From: Helichrysum umbraculigerum
Taxonomy: Eukaryota > Streptophyta > Magnoliopsida > Asterales > Asteraceae
Length of the DNA: 64,000 bases
Assembly: GCA_949592205.1 (NCBI GenBank)
Contig: CATIUR010000006.1
Location: 8,635,001-8,699,000, forward strand
Direction of reading: 5' to 3'
A program made the translations under genes and the position numbers. How positions within the stretch are numbered: the first letter of the stretch is position 1; each line of letters starts with the position of its first letter. Positions 1 through 12,204 of this stretch are shown piece after piece. The notes below the pieces were generated by a model that was not told where the DNA came from, did no database searches, and was given only the letters and a program-made list of their open reading frames with translations.

Positions 1-114
1 GTGACAGAAAAGAAGGCATAGGCAAAGGCGAAAGCAGAAGCGAAAGAGAGGGAGAAAGCGGAAGCAGAGGCGAGGAAGATAGCAGAAGAGCAGGCTAACG
101 AAAATGGACAGTGA
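1..114 (+). pseudogene. C-terminal tail of a Lys/Glu/Ala-rich protein, broken
   Basis: Frame 1 reads a highly charged Lys/Glu/Ala-rich segment ending at TGA 112-114. A TAG at 19-21 interrupts the same frame, so the copy is damaged or the upstream part belongs to another exon. The composition (alternating K, E, A, R) suggests a helical charged tail; no domain can be recognised from 37 codons. It faces a Ulp1-like exon on the opposite strand about 1.1 kb downstream. Convergent transposase and Ulp1 genes occur in some plant Mutator-like elements, so this may be the transposase-side gene of such an element. That assignment is inference, and the start lies outside the window. Confidence 0.35.
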
Positions 115-119
115 TGGTT

Positions 120-1200
120 TTTGTATTAACTAGCACATGTGATACATGTTTAGTATCACATGTGTTACTAGATGATATAAAGTTGATAACATTTAATGTT
201 GGTTTACATTTCAATTACACTTTTGATACTGCTTATTGAATACTATTTTTTACATACTATTTTGATACTGCTTATTTTTAGAGAAGATGTGTGTTACTGG
301 TTTCTAACACATATGCTTATAGTTGATAACACATGTGTTAGTTTGTTGTTTACTAACACATATGTTACTTAATATTTGTTTAATGCTTTATATGTTACTT
401 ATCTATTTGAATGCTTGTAAAAAATGTTTTACTTGCTTCTAAGACATATATTAACCCATGACACATGTCAACTACTTGTTTGTAATGTTTTATTTTTTAC
501 TTGTTTGGAGCCACATGTTTTACGTGTTTAGTACCACATGTGTTACTTGATAAGTACCACATGTGTTAGTGAATGGTTACACGTATGCTAAGACGTATAA
601 CACATGTAATTCTTTATCTTTAGTACTATACGTGTTACTATGACTATCAATGATACGTTACTTTTAAACATGTGAAAATATGTGTTGGTGGTCTAAAACA
701 CAAGTTTTATGGTTCTGTAACACAAGTGTTAGTGATAGTTAACACAAGTTTTATGGTTCTGTAACACAAGTGCAAGCGACAGATAACACAAGCGTTAGTG
801 ACAGGTAACACATGTAGTAGCGACAGGTAACACAAGCGTTAGCGACAGGTAACACATGTCTTAGTGACAGGTAACACATGTGTTAAGGACAGGTAACACA
901 TGTGTTCTGTAACATACAGCAGAAGTAAGAACATCAAATAATGAAAAAAAGCCAACATACAACGATTTATAAAAAAAACATAAAACATACTATTATGAAC
1001 AAATGTATTTTAGTACATCGTAGCGAACACACCGATTTACCAAAAAAAGATGATCCATACTCATACTGTTATCAACAAAATTACTTGAGTGCATCATAGT
1101 GAACACACCCGATTTCAAAAAAATAAGATCAAACACTGTCATGACCAATATGTACTTCATTACATCATCTAAACATCACTTTTTTAAAACAGTATCCGTG
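120..1200. repeat. Non-coding stretch full of ACACATGTGT palindromes
   Basis: I see no gene here. The stretch holds many copies of the palindrome ACACATGTGT and variants (ACACAAGTGT, ACACAAGCGT), often inside a TAACA...TGTTA context. From about 700 to 910 they become a degenerate tandem array of about 25-35 bp units of the type gtgacaggtaacacatgtgttag. The same palindrome recurs inside the neighbouring minus-strand gene region (about 1800-1820, 1885-1900, 1960-1978). It therefore appears to belong to one element spanning about 1-2470. Confidence 0.7.
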
Positions 1201-1209
1201 GTATCCTTT

Positions 1210-1547
1210 TCAGTTCTTTTGCGGCCTCCTTCTGCTGGGTTTTAATGGCATCTTTAACTTCTGCATGAAATGATCAACATACGAGTGAACACGTTCTTTG
1301 TGAATGTTCTGCTCGTGCATCAACATCTTTGCAGCATACTTTATACTCAAATGCAGAAGTTGCATGTTTTGCACACTACCTTCCTCAGCAAGTCCACAAT
1401 CAAACTTTGAAGAAACCTCACCACAATACTGCTCTATATGCATCATTGCAAACACACCACAATCACAATGGTTTGCCTTTATTTCCCACTTCAGATTCAT
1501 CAACACAGCCCTCTCCAACTTCTTTAATTTCAAAAGACATATGTCAC
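1210..1547 (-). pseudogene. Ulp1-like (C48) cysteine protease, last exon
   Basis: The minus-strand ORF contains NHCDCGVFAMMHIEQY, the nucleophile region of Ulp1/SENP-type (peptidase C48) proteases, where the Cys of DCGVF is catalytic. These proteases cleave ubiquitin-like modifiers. The upstream His and Asp of the triad are not visible, so they lie in another exon or are lost. A polypyrimidine tract and AG at 1548-1550 look like a splice acceptor, giving an exon of about 112 codons ending in a basic tail (SRRRPQKN). Ulp1 domains of this kind are commonly carried by plant Mutator-like and CACTA elements, and nothing here suggests a host gene. I treat it as a transposon-borne, probably decayed gene. 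Confidence 0.6.
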
Positions 1548-2470
1548 CTAAAAAAAATTCATATAAATGATATAATATGCACATCTTGTGTTTGTACACT
1601 TCAAAACACAAATTACAAAAAGTAACAAAAAATCAACAACTAAAAACAGAAAAAACAATGACATATATATCAATGTAAGTGTATACCACCTAATATCACA
1701 TATACACATTCTATATAAACAACAATATAAACATCATACTACCAAAAAAATACATAAAGTAATCTTTAAAAAAACATCTACAACTATAAACTATGGTAGT
1801 AACACATGTGTAACTACTACTATTTACATCAATATCAAAACCTACAGAAACTAAACTACCACTATCCACATTAACATAAAGGATTAACACTTGTGTAACT
1901 TCACAACAAAACAAACTTGCTACACTTGTATCACCTGACAGTAAAATACAAACCAAACGTAACTAACACATGTGTTACTAAACCCTAAATTCAAACAAAA
2001 ACACATAACACATATAACAGACTGTAATACAAGATCAAAACAAAATAAAAATGAAATATAACATATTTAACACTAAAAGCTAAAACATAAAACTTCGAAA
2101 TAACTTACGTAATGGAATGGAACGAAGAGGCCTAGCAGCAATCAGATTTGTTGATGTTGTTCCTACAATAATCTCGTCACGAAGTCCATTGTACTAATAA
2201 ATCGGCATGGATGATGAATTTTAACAATTGTTCGAGAATTAGGGTTTCACAAAAGCGGATTTCGGTGAAAACTATACCGTTAAAAAGATTAATAGAACAA
2301 TATAGATGAAGGAAACGATGATTTAATCAAAAACCGACACCGATTTGATGATTAATCGAACGGATTTCGATTTCTAGGGTTAGGAAGTTCAATTGCAGAG
2401 GAGAGGGTGATTGGGAGAGATAGCGTGATTTCAGCATCTGAAAGTGTTTTTTGAGATAAAATGAGAGAAA
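1548..2470 (-). other. Putative intron and 5' leader of the Ulp1-like gene
   Basis: No long ORF is supported here. On the minus strand a strong donor (gtaagt) follows position 2109, so 2109 to about 2400 could be a non-coding first exon spliced towards the Ulp1 exon at 1547. The intervening sequence carries three more ACACATGTGT-type palindromes. The stretch 2480-2660 looks like a transposon terminal or subterminal region, but I could not find its partner end. Confidence 0.3.
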
Positions 2471-2716
2471 GAATTAATTAATTAGATGGTAAAATTACCA
2501 TCCTACCCCTCCGCCCAAAATCTGTTTTAAAATTATTTTTTAAAAATAAAAAATAGGGTATTAATCTGGGCCCTTGATTTGCTAGATCCAATGGCTCACC
2601 TTCATTCCTTCATTCTCACACAAAATGAGTGTACTCATTTGAACCCTACTCTTGAAACTATATAAGCTGATTAAATTTTGGATTTTGCCGAAACGTAGTA
2701 GATAAGAATTAATTTA

Positions 2717-2964
2717 GGGAAATGCTAATGACAGCCCTTAGGGCTGTCAATAAAACAAATATAATGCATTTATTGAACTTAAAGTTTTCTTTATAATCAA
2801 AAATTTCAATTAATACATCACCAATAAAAGGAAAGTTTCAATGAATTTAATGCAAATCATAGATGTATTAATTATAATTTTGGATAAATAAAGAAACTTT
2901 AAGTTCAATAAATGTATTATATCTATCTTATTGACAGCCCTAAGGGCTGTCGTTAGCATTTCCC
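2717..2964. mobile_element. 248-bp MITE with long TIRs and 9-bp TSD
   Basis: The element begins GGGAAATGCTAATGACAGCC and ends with the inverted counterpart, GGCTGTCGTTAGCATTTCCC. The inverted similarity continues inward for roughly 80 bp on each side (gttcaataaatg-type sequence facing its complement). It is flanked by perfect 9-bp direct repeats attaattta at 2708-2716 and 2965-2973. A 9-bp TSD with long TIRs is the signature of Mutator-superfamily MITEs. The ends also contain a local palindrome, AGCCCTNAGGGCT. It has no coding capacity and would need a transposase in trans. Confidence 0.85.
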
Positions 2965-2973
2965 ATTAATTTA

Positions 2974-3734
2974 ATCCATAAAATGGTGGTACATTAAATT
3001 GGTTATTTTTTTTAAAAGGCAGTATTGGGCTCAGCGGCATTGCCTCTTCATATATCCATCACCAATTTCAGGGAAGTTGTTTGAATTTCTTAAAAATATA
3101 CTACATGCTTAAAGTTTTCCTTAATTTTTTACATTGTTATTTGATTCCCGATCAGGAGGGAATGCCCTTTAGGGAGGGCAACGAGTATACAAAAAAATCC
3201 ACCATCCATTCAATCTATCAAGGGTATAGATCATGCCGCGTCACGAAAGTCTACTTTGCAATTGTTTTTGAACAGAGGGACTAACTTGCAATTTTAACAA
3301 GGTTAACAAGAAAATGGTCAATTAGGGCGGCCCCACCTCTCTCTCCTCACAAAAATACACACAAACTCTCTCATTTCACACACTACTACCACCACCACCA
3401 TCTACCAATTTCGTCACCGCCGTTCAACCATCAACACCACCGTCACCATCATCTTGACCGGAGAAAAGAGGCGGAGAAAACGACAACGGATTTGTGGCCG
3501 GAAACTTGAGATACGAACCACCACCATTCGGTGAACCGGCGTCCACCGGACGTAACCAACCGTGACCGTTTCTCCATCCTCCATCGCCGCTCCACCGTCA
3601 CCACCACTTACGTCACCACCACTTTATAAAAACACTTAGATCTAAAAGGAAACAGATCTGGAAATTCGTAGATCTAGATCTAAAAAGTAGATCTGAAAAG
3701 TATATCTACTTTTTAAATTTGGAAAAAAATCAAC
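2974..3734. other. Unassigned sequence with CT/CA-rich leader-like segment
   Basis: I recognise no gene. From 3330 to 3640 the sequence changes to a CT/CAC-rich stretch (ctctctc, accaccacc, caccgccg) like the 5' leader of a plant gene, followed by several AGATCT-containing repeats (3640-3710). This could be a captured host fragment inside a transposon or the leader of a dead gene. No open frame follows. Confidence 0.25.
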
Positions 3735-4165
3735 TGCATCATGCATTTTTTCTACTGTATCTTACGTTCAATTAATGTATATTTGTTCTAATACTTATTT
3801 ACTGCATCTTATGTATTTTTAGAATTTTTATGTGTTTGTAAGATTTTATTTTATTTTTGAATTTATAAAATTAGTATTACTTGTTTTCTACATCATGTGT
3901 TTTTGTTACTGCATCTTATATTTTTTTAGCATTTTGTGTGTTAAAATAAAAAACTACTAGTACTTATTTACCGTATCTTGTATATTGTTAATGCATCTTA
4001 TATTTTTTAGCATATTTTTATGTTGTTATAAATCTTGATTTTATATTTGAATTTAAAAATTAGTTTTACTTGTTTACTACATCCTGTATATTTGTAACTG
4101 CATCATTAGTATTTATTACTGCATCTTACATTATTTAGTATTTGTGACTGAATCTTGCATTATAA
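3735..4165. repeat. AT-rich degenerate duplication with ctgcatctta motif
   Basis: The motif ctgcatctta and close variants recur at least six times. A block beginning acttatttactgcatc (about 3802) is repeated in degenerate form from about 3963, a period of about 160 bp. It is an old tandem duplication with no coding potential. Confidence 0.5.
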
Positions 4166-4402
4166 CAAGTTTTCTTATTAAAAAATTTTTTGGACAATTT
4201 TTAGAGTTTTTTCCGGGCAGATCCAAAACTTTATCAAAATTGTAAAATACTTCCTCTCTCCATTCTTCATGCCCTCCTAATCCACACCCTTGTTTATTTT
4301 AGAATGTTCGAACATAAATGTTATTTTTTATATTAATCCGTAATAAAAGTTTTAGAGTGGTAAAGATGATAATTTTTTGAAGAACATCATTATAATTGTA
4401 TA

Positions 4403-4430
4403 CTAGGTGAAGGGTCCGCGACAACGCGGA
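4403..4430 (-). mobile_element. Helitron-like 3' terminus
   Basis: Read on the minus strand, a perfect hairpin (stem TCCGCG/CGCGGA, 4-nt loop, 4415-4430) is followed by about 8 nt and CTAG (4406-4403), and the next base is T. This matches the canonical plant Helitron 3' end (short GC hairpin, then CTRR, inserted 5' of T). The element body would extend to the right. I did not find its 5' TC end, so the length is unknown. Confidence 0.5.
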
Positions 4431-4627
4431 TTTCAAAATTTGAGTTTGTCAAATTTAGTTTTTTTAATTAAAAGAGTTATTTATTTGTTGTGTTAAATTT
4501 ATGATTCAATACATTAAATATATTTTGACGTGAGTTTTCATATTGAAAATATTAATTTTGATCTTGTTTGGATGGATTCGGTTTCACATGTTGGAAACCA
4601 AAATCCAAATGGATTGGATTAGATCCT

Positions 4628-4628
4628 A

Positions 4629-4668
<40 letters not shown>

Positions 4669-4708
4669 TATTATTATTATTATTATTTATTTTTATTATT
4701 TTATTATT
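4628..4708. repeat. (TTA)n microsatellite
   Basis: About 80 bp of near-perfect TTA/ATT trinucleotide repeats, directly outside the left arm of the long inverted repeat. The poly-Leu/Ile frame through it is an artefact. Confidence 0.9.
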
Positions 4709-6771
4709 ACATCTAAAAGTGGGGGGAAATCGTACCAAAATATTTTACTAATTAAAACCATATTTTCTTAATCCTATATATACCATTCATTATTGAATTT
4801 ATGGTCATTACAAATTCTCTCACATTCTTTCACTTCATAGATCCACCAAAATCATGTTCATAAAATGCAAAACAACATTTTGTGGACTATCCGAAAATTA
4901 TAAAAGAATTCGAAGGTATTATAACACCCCATCTTTCATAACATTATTTAAATGTATTTTACATCGGAAGCATAAGTCTAAAACATACATTACCTATTAT
5001 ATATTTAAAGTCATAAAGTCAAACCGTTTTAAATCATATACAAATAGGTTTTAACCCTGTAAATTTGAAACATAACATCTGGGTGTTATATAATTCCAAA
5101 AAATACACTGATTTATACAAATCAAATATCAGAGTAAACCCTGGTCGTCAAACATTCCATCTAGTCAACAGCTTCTTGCCTAACCCGTTATCAATTATCA
5201 ATAATAACATGCAAGAATTAATGTGGGGGATTAACACGAAGTTAAGCGAATGAAACTATAGCCAACAGCACAACTTAGCATAACAAAATCTGTATACAAC
5301 AAATAATTGTAAACACACAGATATCAAAGAGGATCGGTGGTCCTTGAGGCGCCCTGAAGCCCGGGTGGCCCTCAAGCAACACTTATAAACCCCACTGAGC
5401 TGCAGGCCAATACAGCGGTTTACCGATAGCCTGTTACTATTCTCTCACACGACTAAGGTTCCCATTAACGATATGTACAAGGAACCCTCCGTCGGCCAAA
5501 TAATAGCAACCAAGCCTAACCATTGTTGACCTCTTTAGCATCACATATGCCCAAAGGCCATGTAGCACATAATCACATGTATCAGGTTAGACTAACAGTC
5601 TATCAACAGTAAATTCTACGGTTACCCGTTGTAACCAAATCTGTTACAACTAAATCACACTGAGGGTACAGATCCACTCACCGATACCTCAGTCGTCAAC
5701 TCAGTAGTCTAATATCACTGAGTCTTTTCAAATCTGAGAATAAAACAGAATAACGAGTCAGTAACTCATTAATAACAATGAACTTATGTTATAATTATAT
5801 AACATATTTCAATATACTATTCAGCTACACAATATACCATATCAACATGGTAAATAATAATCGAATGGTAATTCATACTTATATCATTTCATTTATAAGT
5901 ATATAACTTATCTCAGAATGTAATATCAACTAAAACCATTAAGTTGTAATTACCGACCATAATATCTGACAAGTTATCATCATAACATAGTTATGTAACA
6001 TATCTAACCATGATTTAATGATGACAAACTAATCATTCAATAATGTATAGTTTATATATTACTTTATCTCAAACCTATTATCCCTCACTTGTAATTTAAA
6101 ATCATATATCACATATCAACAGGAAGTACCCGCCGGCTAATAGTAGTACTGTGACACCCTCAAATTCGGGTTGCGGAAGCGATCGGGTCGGGTGTTACCA
6201 AATCAAATATCACAGCATAAGATACATAATGAACGACTCTAAATGAGACGTTTGGAAATAATTATACATTTACCAAATAGAACGTTTACAACGTTATAAG
6301 TTTAATAGAAATTTCAAATACATAATTTGAGAATATAAAAGTAAATGCAGAGTTGTCCCAAATGTTTGAAATCATGCGACTCGAGCTAGCATAATCTTGT
6401 AGAAATCCTAATCCTGCTGGGCACCTGAGAACACATGCTAAAACAGGTCAGCTATAAAGCTGGTGAGTTCATAGGTTTGTTAGTTGAAATCATGATATAA
6501 TAAAACCCTGTAAGTTTTGAAAAGTAGTTTCAATTTCAGTCATCTTGATACGTTTTATTTTGAAGTTTTGCAGCACCAAATGTGTACACGTCAAATCGAG
6601 GTATCTCATATCTAAGTGTTCGAGTCATGTACCTAAGTACATATATATGTTTGGCAATCCATGCCTTGAATACCTATCAGGTAGTAGTTGTGTCTATAAC
6701 GTGAGGCAATACATGCCTTATAACCATTGAGTACTTGTATGGCTGCGTAGTAATATAACAAATAATTGTAG

Positions 6772-6895
6772 TTCCGCAGAACTATGTTGGATTTTGTGAA
6801 TTATGATGCAAGCAGCAACCATCTGATTGTAGATCCGCAGATCTATATTGATTATGTGAAATATGGTGCAAGCAGCAACCATCTGATGGAAGTAA
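6772..6895. repeat. Two tandem ~61-bp units
   Basis: Two consecutive copies of a unit running from gtag(t/a)tccgcaga to gcaagcagcaaccatctgat lie inside LTR C. They differ at a few positions only. Confidence 0.75.
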
Positions 6896-8010
6896 GCTAA
6901 CGGCCTCGCGTGGAAACTCCACCGACCCGTTCTTCTTGTGAACCCCGAGTATAACTCGCTGATCCATTGATTGTAGGTAAGTGCGGATCACGGCGCATAA
7001 GCCCGTGCCACATCGAGTGTATCGCTTTACCGCGATATCGTACTTGTGCCCACTGCAATACCGTGGCATCGTTTTGTGCCCACTTTACCGTGGCATCGTC
7101 ATGATAGCTAGTCATGAGTGAAAATATGAGAGTGCCATTCTGGCGTTGTTTTTGCAAATAATGTTTAAGTCAGCAGTACCACGACTGCCCGACTGAGTAG
7201 ATCATATAATTGTATGTAGATATTCATCAGGTGACACCCCCACACGGTTGGATTACATCCTGAGCCGGGGGACCATCCCTGGTTGGATTACATCCTGAGC
7301 CAGAGTCGTCACCAGTTGAGTTGTATTGATATGCGGAATCTGTACTAATGTATGATAATATTGTATACTCCTAGCCTAAAGCCTAGCAAGTATATGTATC
7401 GGAGTCTCAGGGAAATGTTCACCTAAGTCAAGTTCCCGTTCTAGTTATAACGGGGAGTATCGACAGTTTTAGTTCCTAAAGAATAACTAAAACTAGTAAC
7501 AGTATAAATGTTGTCTAGTGTAAGTAGAACTAACTAGTTCTAATGTATTCAATGATATTGTCCCGTGACAATATAGCAAAAAGATTGTGATAACTACATC
7601 AGTTATGCGTTGGTATTCGTTTTCCAATAATCTAACAGGGTGTAACTGCAACCTATCTAGGTTGGGCACTGGTATTGTTCTAAAACAATGTTAAGGGTGT
7701 AATTCCTAAGTATTACACATTTCGTATTACATGCAGTAATAAAGATAATTGTGAATTATAAAAGATTATTTATATAATTCAAAAGCAGTTATTGAGCATG
7801 TGTTTCACCCCGAAAACAGTAAAAACAGTTGAAAGAGTGGGGCTATGAAACTCACCTGTGAGTTGTTAGCGATACGATGATACGCGCGACGTCCGAATGG
7901 TAACCTTCTAGTGTCCTAAACACGTGAGGTTATATAAGTATGAGACAAATCAGTTTGTCTAAGCGAGTTGTTCATGTATGCATTTGTTGTTGAAGTCTGG
8001 GAATGGTGTA

Positions 8011-8104
8011 CGGGGGTCCGGGGGCAGCGCCCCTGGTTAGCGGGGTCCAAGGGGCGGCAGCCCCTGGCGGGGTCCAAGGGGCAGAGCCCCTGGCTGGGGT
8101 CGAG
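8011..8104. repeat. Three GC-rich hairpin units in LTR C
   Basis: Three consecutive units of about 27 bp begin ggggtcc and contain GGGGC...GCCCC inverted arms (ggggcagcgcccc, ggggcggcagcccc, ggggcagagcccc). The loop sequence differs between units while the arms are kept. This is very GC-rich against an AT-rich background. Confidence 0.75.
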
Positions 8105-8244
8105 CTACCAGGTCAGCTTGGAAAATTTTTATTTCTACTATATTGCTTTAAGGAAAAACGCATCTGGACTTGAAATTGGGTGAAATCAAGTGATAAAATT
8201 TAGGGTCTCGACACTTAGTGGAAATGTGAGTTTTTAAACTTTCT

Positions 8245-8530
8245 GTTTTCTGCGACATAACATGCGACACAAAAACGTGTCATGCGACACAAGGGTTGTG
8301 TCGCATGGAGTGCGACACAAGAGCTCTGCGACACAGTGGTTGTGTCGCAAAAGCTTGCGATGCTAAATCAATAGCGACATAAGGGTTGTGTCGTATGGAA
8401 ATACGATACAAGGTGCGACATAGAGTACGACACAAGCGTTGTGTCGCATGGGTAGTTTATGCGACATAAGATACGACACAAATGGAATTACGCGACACAA
8501 CATGCGACACAAGCGTTGTGTCGCATGGAT
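8245..8530. repeat. GCGACACAA / TTGTGTCGC palindrome cluster in LTR C
   Basis: At least four hairpin-like palindromes have arms TGCGACACAA and TTGTGTCGCA around a 4-nt centre (gcgt, gggt and similar), plus many single arms. Variants with CGACATAA or TACGAC also occur. The same motif family occurs in copia element H2 (58845-58975, 61930-62235, 62570-62755), which belongs to a different superfamily. Confidence 0.85.
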
Positions 8531-11500
8531 GAACACCAGCCCAGAAACTCGCGGCTGTCGCGTTTTTCCGATCAAAATCGCAAATCTAACGTATTTTCAA
8601 GCTGTAAAATCATGTTTTCTTTGTTGTTTAGGTTATAACTAAGTTGTGTAAGCATTATTACACACAAACATTACCCCAAAATGATTAGATCTAAAGATTT
8701 AGAAATTTCTTACAATTGCGAATCGAGGCCAAACGAGGAAGAAAACGAAGGTGTGGCCTTTGTTAATGTTGCTCCTCTCTTGTTGGTGATTCCGAAAATG
8801 TAAATTTTCGTGGGTCGATTTGAAGATCCGAAATTGGGTAAAATTTTTAGAGATAGTTTTAGGTGAGGTGTGTGAAATGAAATGAAAGAAATGAAAGAAT
8901 GAGGGAGGGGTTTGGGGGGGTTAGGTGGCTGATCCAAAAGGGGTGGGGAGGAGTTTCCCCCACTTCGTTCCTATTTTGCAGTGTAAAATACCCGTATTTT
9001 GTACCCGAATAATATATATAAATTTAATATTTTTAGATTTATATTTCCGTTCTTTCGATTAGTAATTAATTAAATTAAAAATAGTTTTATTCAATTTAAA
9101 ATCTAATGTGACTTCAAATGGTTTTATTTGTGATTATTACATAATCACTATTCATTATATAAAATGTAAAGTTTTCGTTCGCTGAGTTATAATTGTATAT
9201 AATAATACAATTATAAAAAGTTTAAATTAGACGCGCAAGTTGACTTTTTGACCAGGTGTTACAAGTACCCACCGGGTACCAGGTGTACGCACCGAGTACT
9301 CGGTTTAAGGCCACTTTCTGGTCAAAATTATACATAAGTACCTGCCGGCTAAGAAGATTACCAGCCAGTTACCCGATTTCATGGGGCTTACCAGCCGGGT
9401 AAGGGGAGTACCCGTCGGGTACTGACCCTTCACCAGCGATTCTGCAACCTGTTCAAACCCCAATCTGAATTTCATAACACAAATCATCAAACTCATGTTC
9501 TATAATTAGTCCTATACTTCAATCATCATCAACAAACATCTTATATCACCAAATAATATCAACAACATGATTTCAATCTCAATTTCATCTATAAGTCATA
9601 AACCCTATAATTTTAAACAAAATTCATGTTTATAACTTAATAGAACAAAACAATAACTTACGATTAGATGATGAACAAGATGAGGATGATGATAACTTGA
9701 AGCAAAAATCAAAGCCACAGTCTTATTGATGATTTTCCAATTTCTTGTTTATGGCTTTCTTGTGTGAATTTTCAAGAGAAAGAAATGAATTAGGCAAAAT
9801 ATGGGAAAGTAAGGATATTAAGGTCGGCTCCCATCTAACCGACTTAGTATCATTATAATTTTAGTCCCCTTCTAAACCTACTGTCTGGAACCCGAAAACC
9901 ATTTGCGAGTCCAACTATTTTATTCTTCCTGCAACTTTATTAATTTAAAACAATTAATAATTTATCTGTTACAATTTGACATTTGACCTCTTTCCAATTA
10001 TTTTCAAGTAAACCAAACAAAACTATTTCCTAACATATTAAACAATTATTTAAAGTCAGAAAATATATCATAATACTACTAGACCCAAAAAGTGGGTGTT
10101 ACAGGTATTATATGTGGATTATTGAATATATAATAGTTAGATTTACGGAGCTGATAAATATAACAAAAAAATGATTTATACACCAAAGTCATCTTATGAT
10201 GTATTTGTACTCTAAGTAAAAATACTGTAAGTGAAAACTAACTGTTAACTGTTATACGGTGTGGTTCGTGAATCGTTTTTTGTTGTATATATTAACTTTC
10301 TTTGATTTGTTGTTGCTAACATTTCTTTAAAATTTGTTTGTATATGAAATCACCATTCAATAACCTAGGGGTGTTCGTTTGGATGGACTGGATTTGTTGC
10401 GGGATATTTACCTAGAAATTTATTAAAAAAATAAACAAATAAAATAAAATAAAATTAGAAAATAAATAGGAGAATTTTATTAGTTTCAGCTGATTGAGAA
10501 AGAACTTCTCTAAGTAGTCCCATTGTCATGCTAAAATTTTATATACCATAAGATGACTTTGGTGTATAAATCATTTTTTTGTTATATTTATCAGCTCCGT
10601 AAATCAAACGATTATAAATTCAATAATCCACATATAATACCTTCGAATTCTTTTATAATTTTCGGATAGTCAACTAAATGTTGTTTTGCATTTTATGAAC
10701 ATGGTTTTAGTGGATCTATGAAAATGAAAGAATGTGAGAGAATTTGTCATGACCATAAATTCAATAATGAAAGGTATATATAGGATTAAGAAAATATTGT
10801 TTTAATTAGTAAAATATTTTGGTACGATATTGTGACAATCCCCAAATTTAGATTTAATTCCGTACAATTTAGTCATGCATTTCTTATGCTAATTCCCTGC
10901 TAAGTGAATTCAAACTATTTTTATGAGGTAAGTCTGGCAAAGCCCAACTATGTTAATACGTGATGTATTACTATTTTCGTAGTTAGTTATAATTACGCGC
11001 GAAATTATTGGGACGAGTCCGACAGAAATATACGAACGTTGGTGATACAAAATTTTAAATAACAAAAAACTATTTTATATAGCAGTTATTACTTTGAAAT
11101 ATTTTATGCGAACGATAAAGCATAACGATAAACAAAATTATTATACGTTTTATATAAAACGTAACGTACACGATCAAGAATACGCGAAATGAACCCGACA
11201 ACCGAATGAGTCAGAAATAATATTTTTGAACTCAATATTAAGTATTTAGAACTATACTTCGAAATATATTAACGTGTAGCAAACGTTAATTAAAACAAAA
11301 ACAAAACTAACTTTTAATGTATTAAAACGTATGACGATCGGGTAAACGAACACGGGTAAAATACCTAAACAACTAACATAATAATTGGGAGACAGGATTT
11401 TAACAAACCATACCCACCCTTGACCAAAAGCCGGCCAAGGGCCATACTCCCCCTCACCCTCTTGTTTTTGACTACACTTACACACCAACACAATCACATA

Positions 11501-12204
11501 CACAATCTCTTTACCAATAACTCTCTCCATTCCATACCTTCCTCTCTTTCTCTCTTTTAATTCTCACGGCAGCAGCAGCCTTTCATCATCTTCATCATCA
11601 TCACAAAAATCATCATCAAGGTTTTCTACAAATTTGCAAAGGAAGGAAGAAGTAGAGCAACCAAACATCATCATCGTCAACATCTCGGTTCTCCATTTTA
11701 AAGATTTGTAAGGAGTACCTTCTATTCACTAATCTTTTCTTGTTCATTAACATGTTATAAGTTCATACTTTGAAAGATCATACACGAAAACATAACGAAA
11801 AACTAAGAAAACTTAGCTTGTACCAAAACTGCTTTCTGGACATATTCTGGTTGGTTGCTAGAAAAATCATAATAAATCGTGTGAGTAACAAAAACGTGTG
11901 AAACAACTTGGAAAATCTTCGTATGTTTGTTGGGAACAACTTTCGTGTAGAACGTTTCTCTTGAATATACACTGATTCTGATCTAGCAACTGATTTGTAA
12001 ACATTAGTTATGAAAAACGTATTTTTGGAATCACTTTGATCACGATTTTATTTAAGGAATTGTAGATGTCTAAAAATCACGAAAAAAAATACTAGAAATA
12101 GCCGATATATGTGGGAACATTGTGTAAAAATTTTGAATTTTATCGATTAGTTTTTACTCACAAAAACGAGCTCGAAATGAGGCGTAAAACTTGTAAACAC
12201 AATG

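Larger units (their letters stand above)
6150..9263 (-). mobile_element. Long (solo?) LTR C (3.1 kb), 5-bp TSD agtac
   Basis: Flanked by agtac at 6145-6149 and 9264-9268. Plus-strand ends are TGTGACACCCTC and GGTGTTACA, so TG..CA. The likely sense strand is minus, by similarity of its ends to B and D, and a CT-rich leader-like stretch lies at about 8700-8930. No coding ORF is present. Internal features are a 61-bp tandem duplication, a 'ggttggattacatcctgagcc' duplication at 7240-7312, GC hairpins at 8011-8104 and the GCGACACAA palindromes at 8245-8530. It lies inside LTR A, so it is the younger of the two. Confidence 0.75.
4920..10103 (-). mobile_element. Long (solo?) LTR A, 5-bp TSD ggtat, interrupted by C
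   Basis: Flanked by ggtat at 4915-4919 and 10104-10108. On the minus strand it starts TGTAACACCCAC and ends GGGGTGTTATA, that is TG..CA ends with one apparent C-to-T change. Without insert C it is about 2.07 kb, has no ORF, and shows no internal LTR pair, as expected of a solo LTR. Termini of the TGTAACACCC type are shared with B, C, D and the chromovirus E, so I infer Ty3/gypsy. It carries palindromes such as GTACCCACCGGGTAC (9265-9279) and GTACCCGTCGGGTAC (9408-9422). No gene is present at 4920-6149 or 9264-10103. Confidence 0.7.

Noticed and set aside
3330..3660. 5' end of a host gene
   Set aside because: CT/CAC-rich leader composition is present, but no start codon with a supported frame follows and the sequence degrades into AT-rich repeats.
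6782..7157. Minus-strand frames of 86-95 residues in LTR C
   Set aside because: They overlap a 61-bp tandem duplication in a solo LTR and match no family.
8363..8642. Open frames rich in Cys/Arg/His (MRHN, VAHK)
   Set aside because: They are translations of the GCGACACAA palindromes. The same false ORFs appear at 58702-58971 and 61844-62164.
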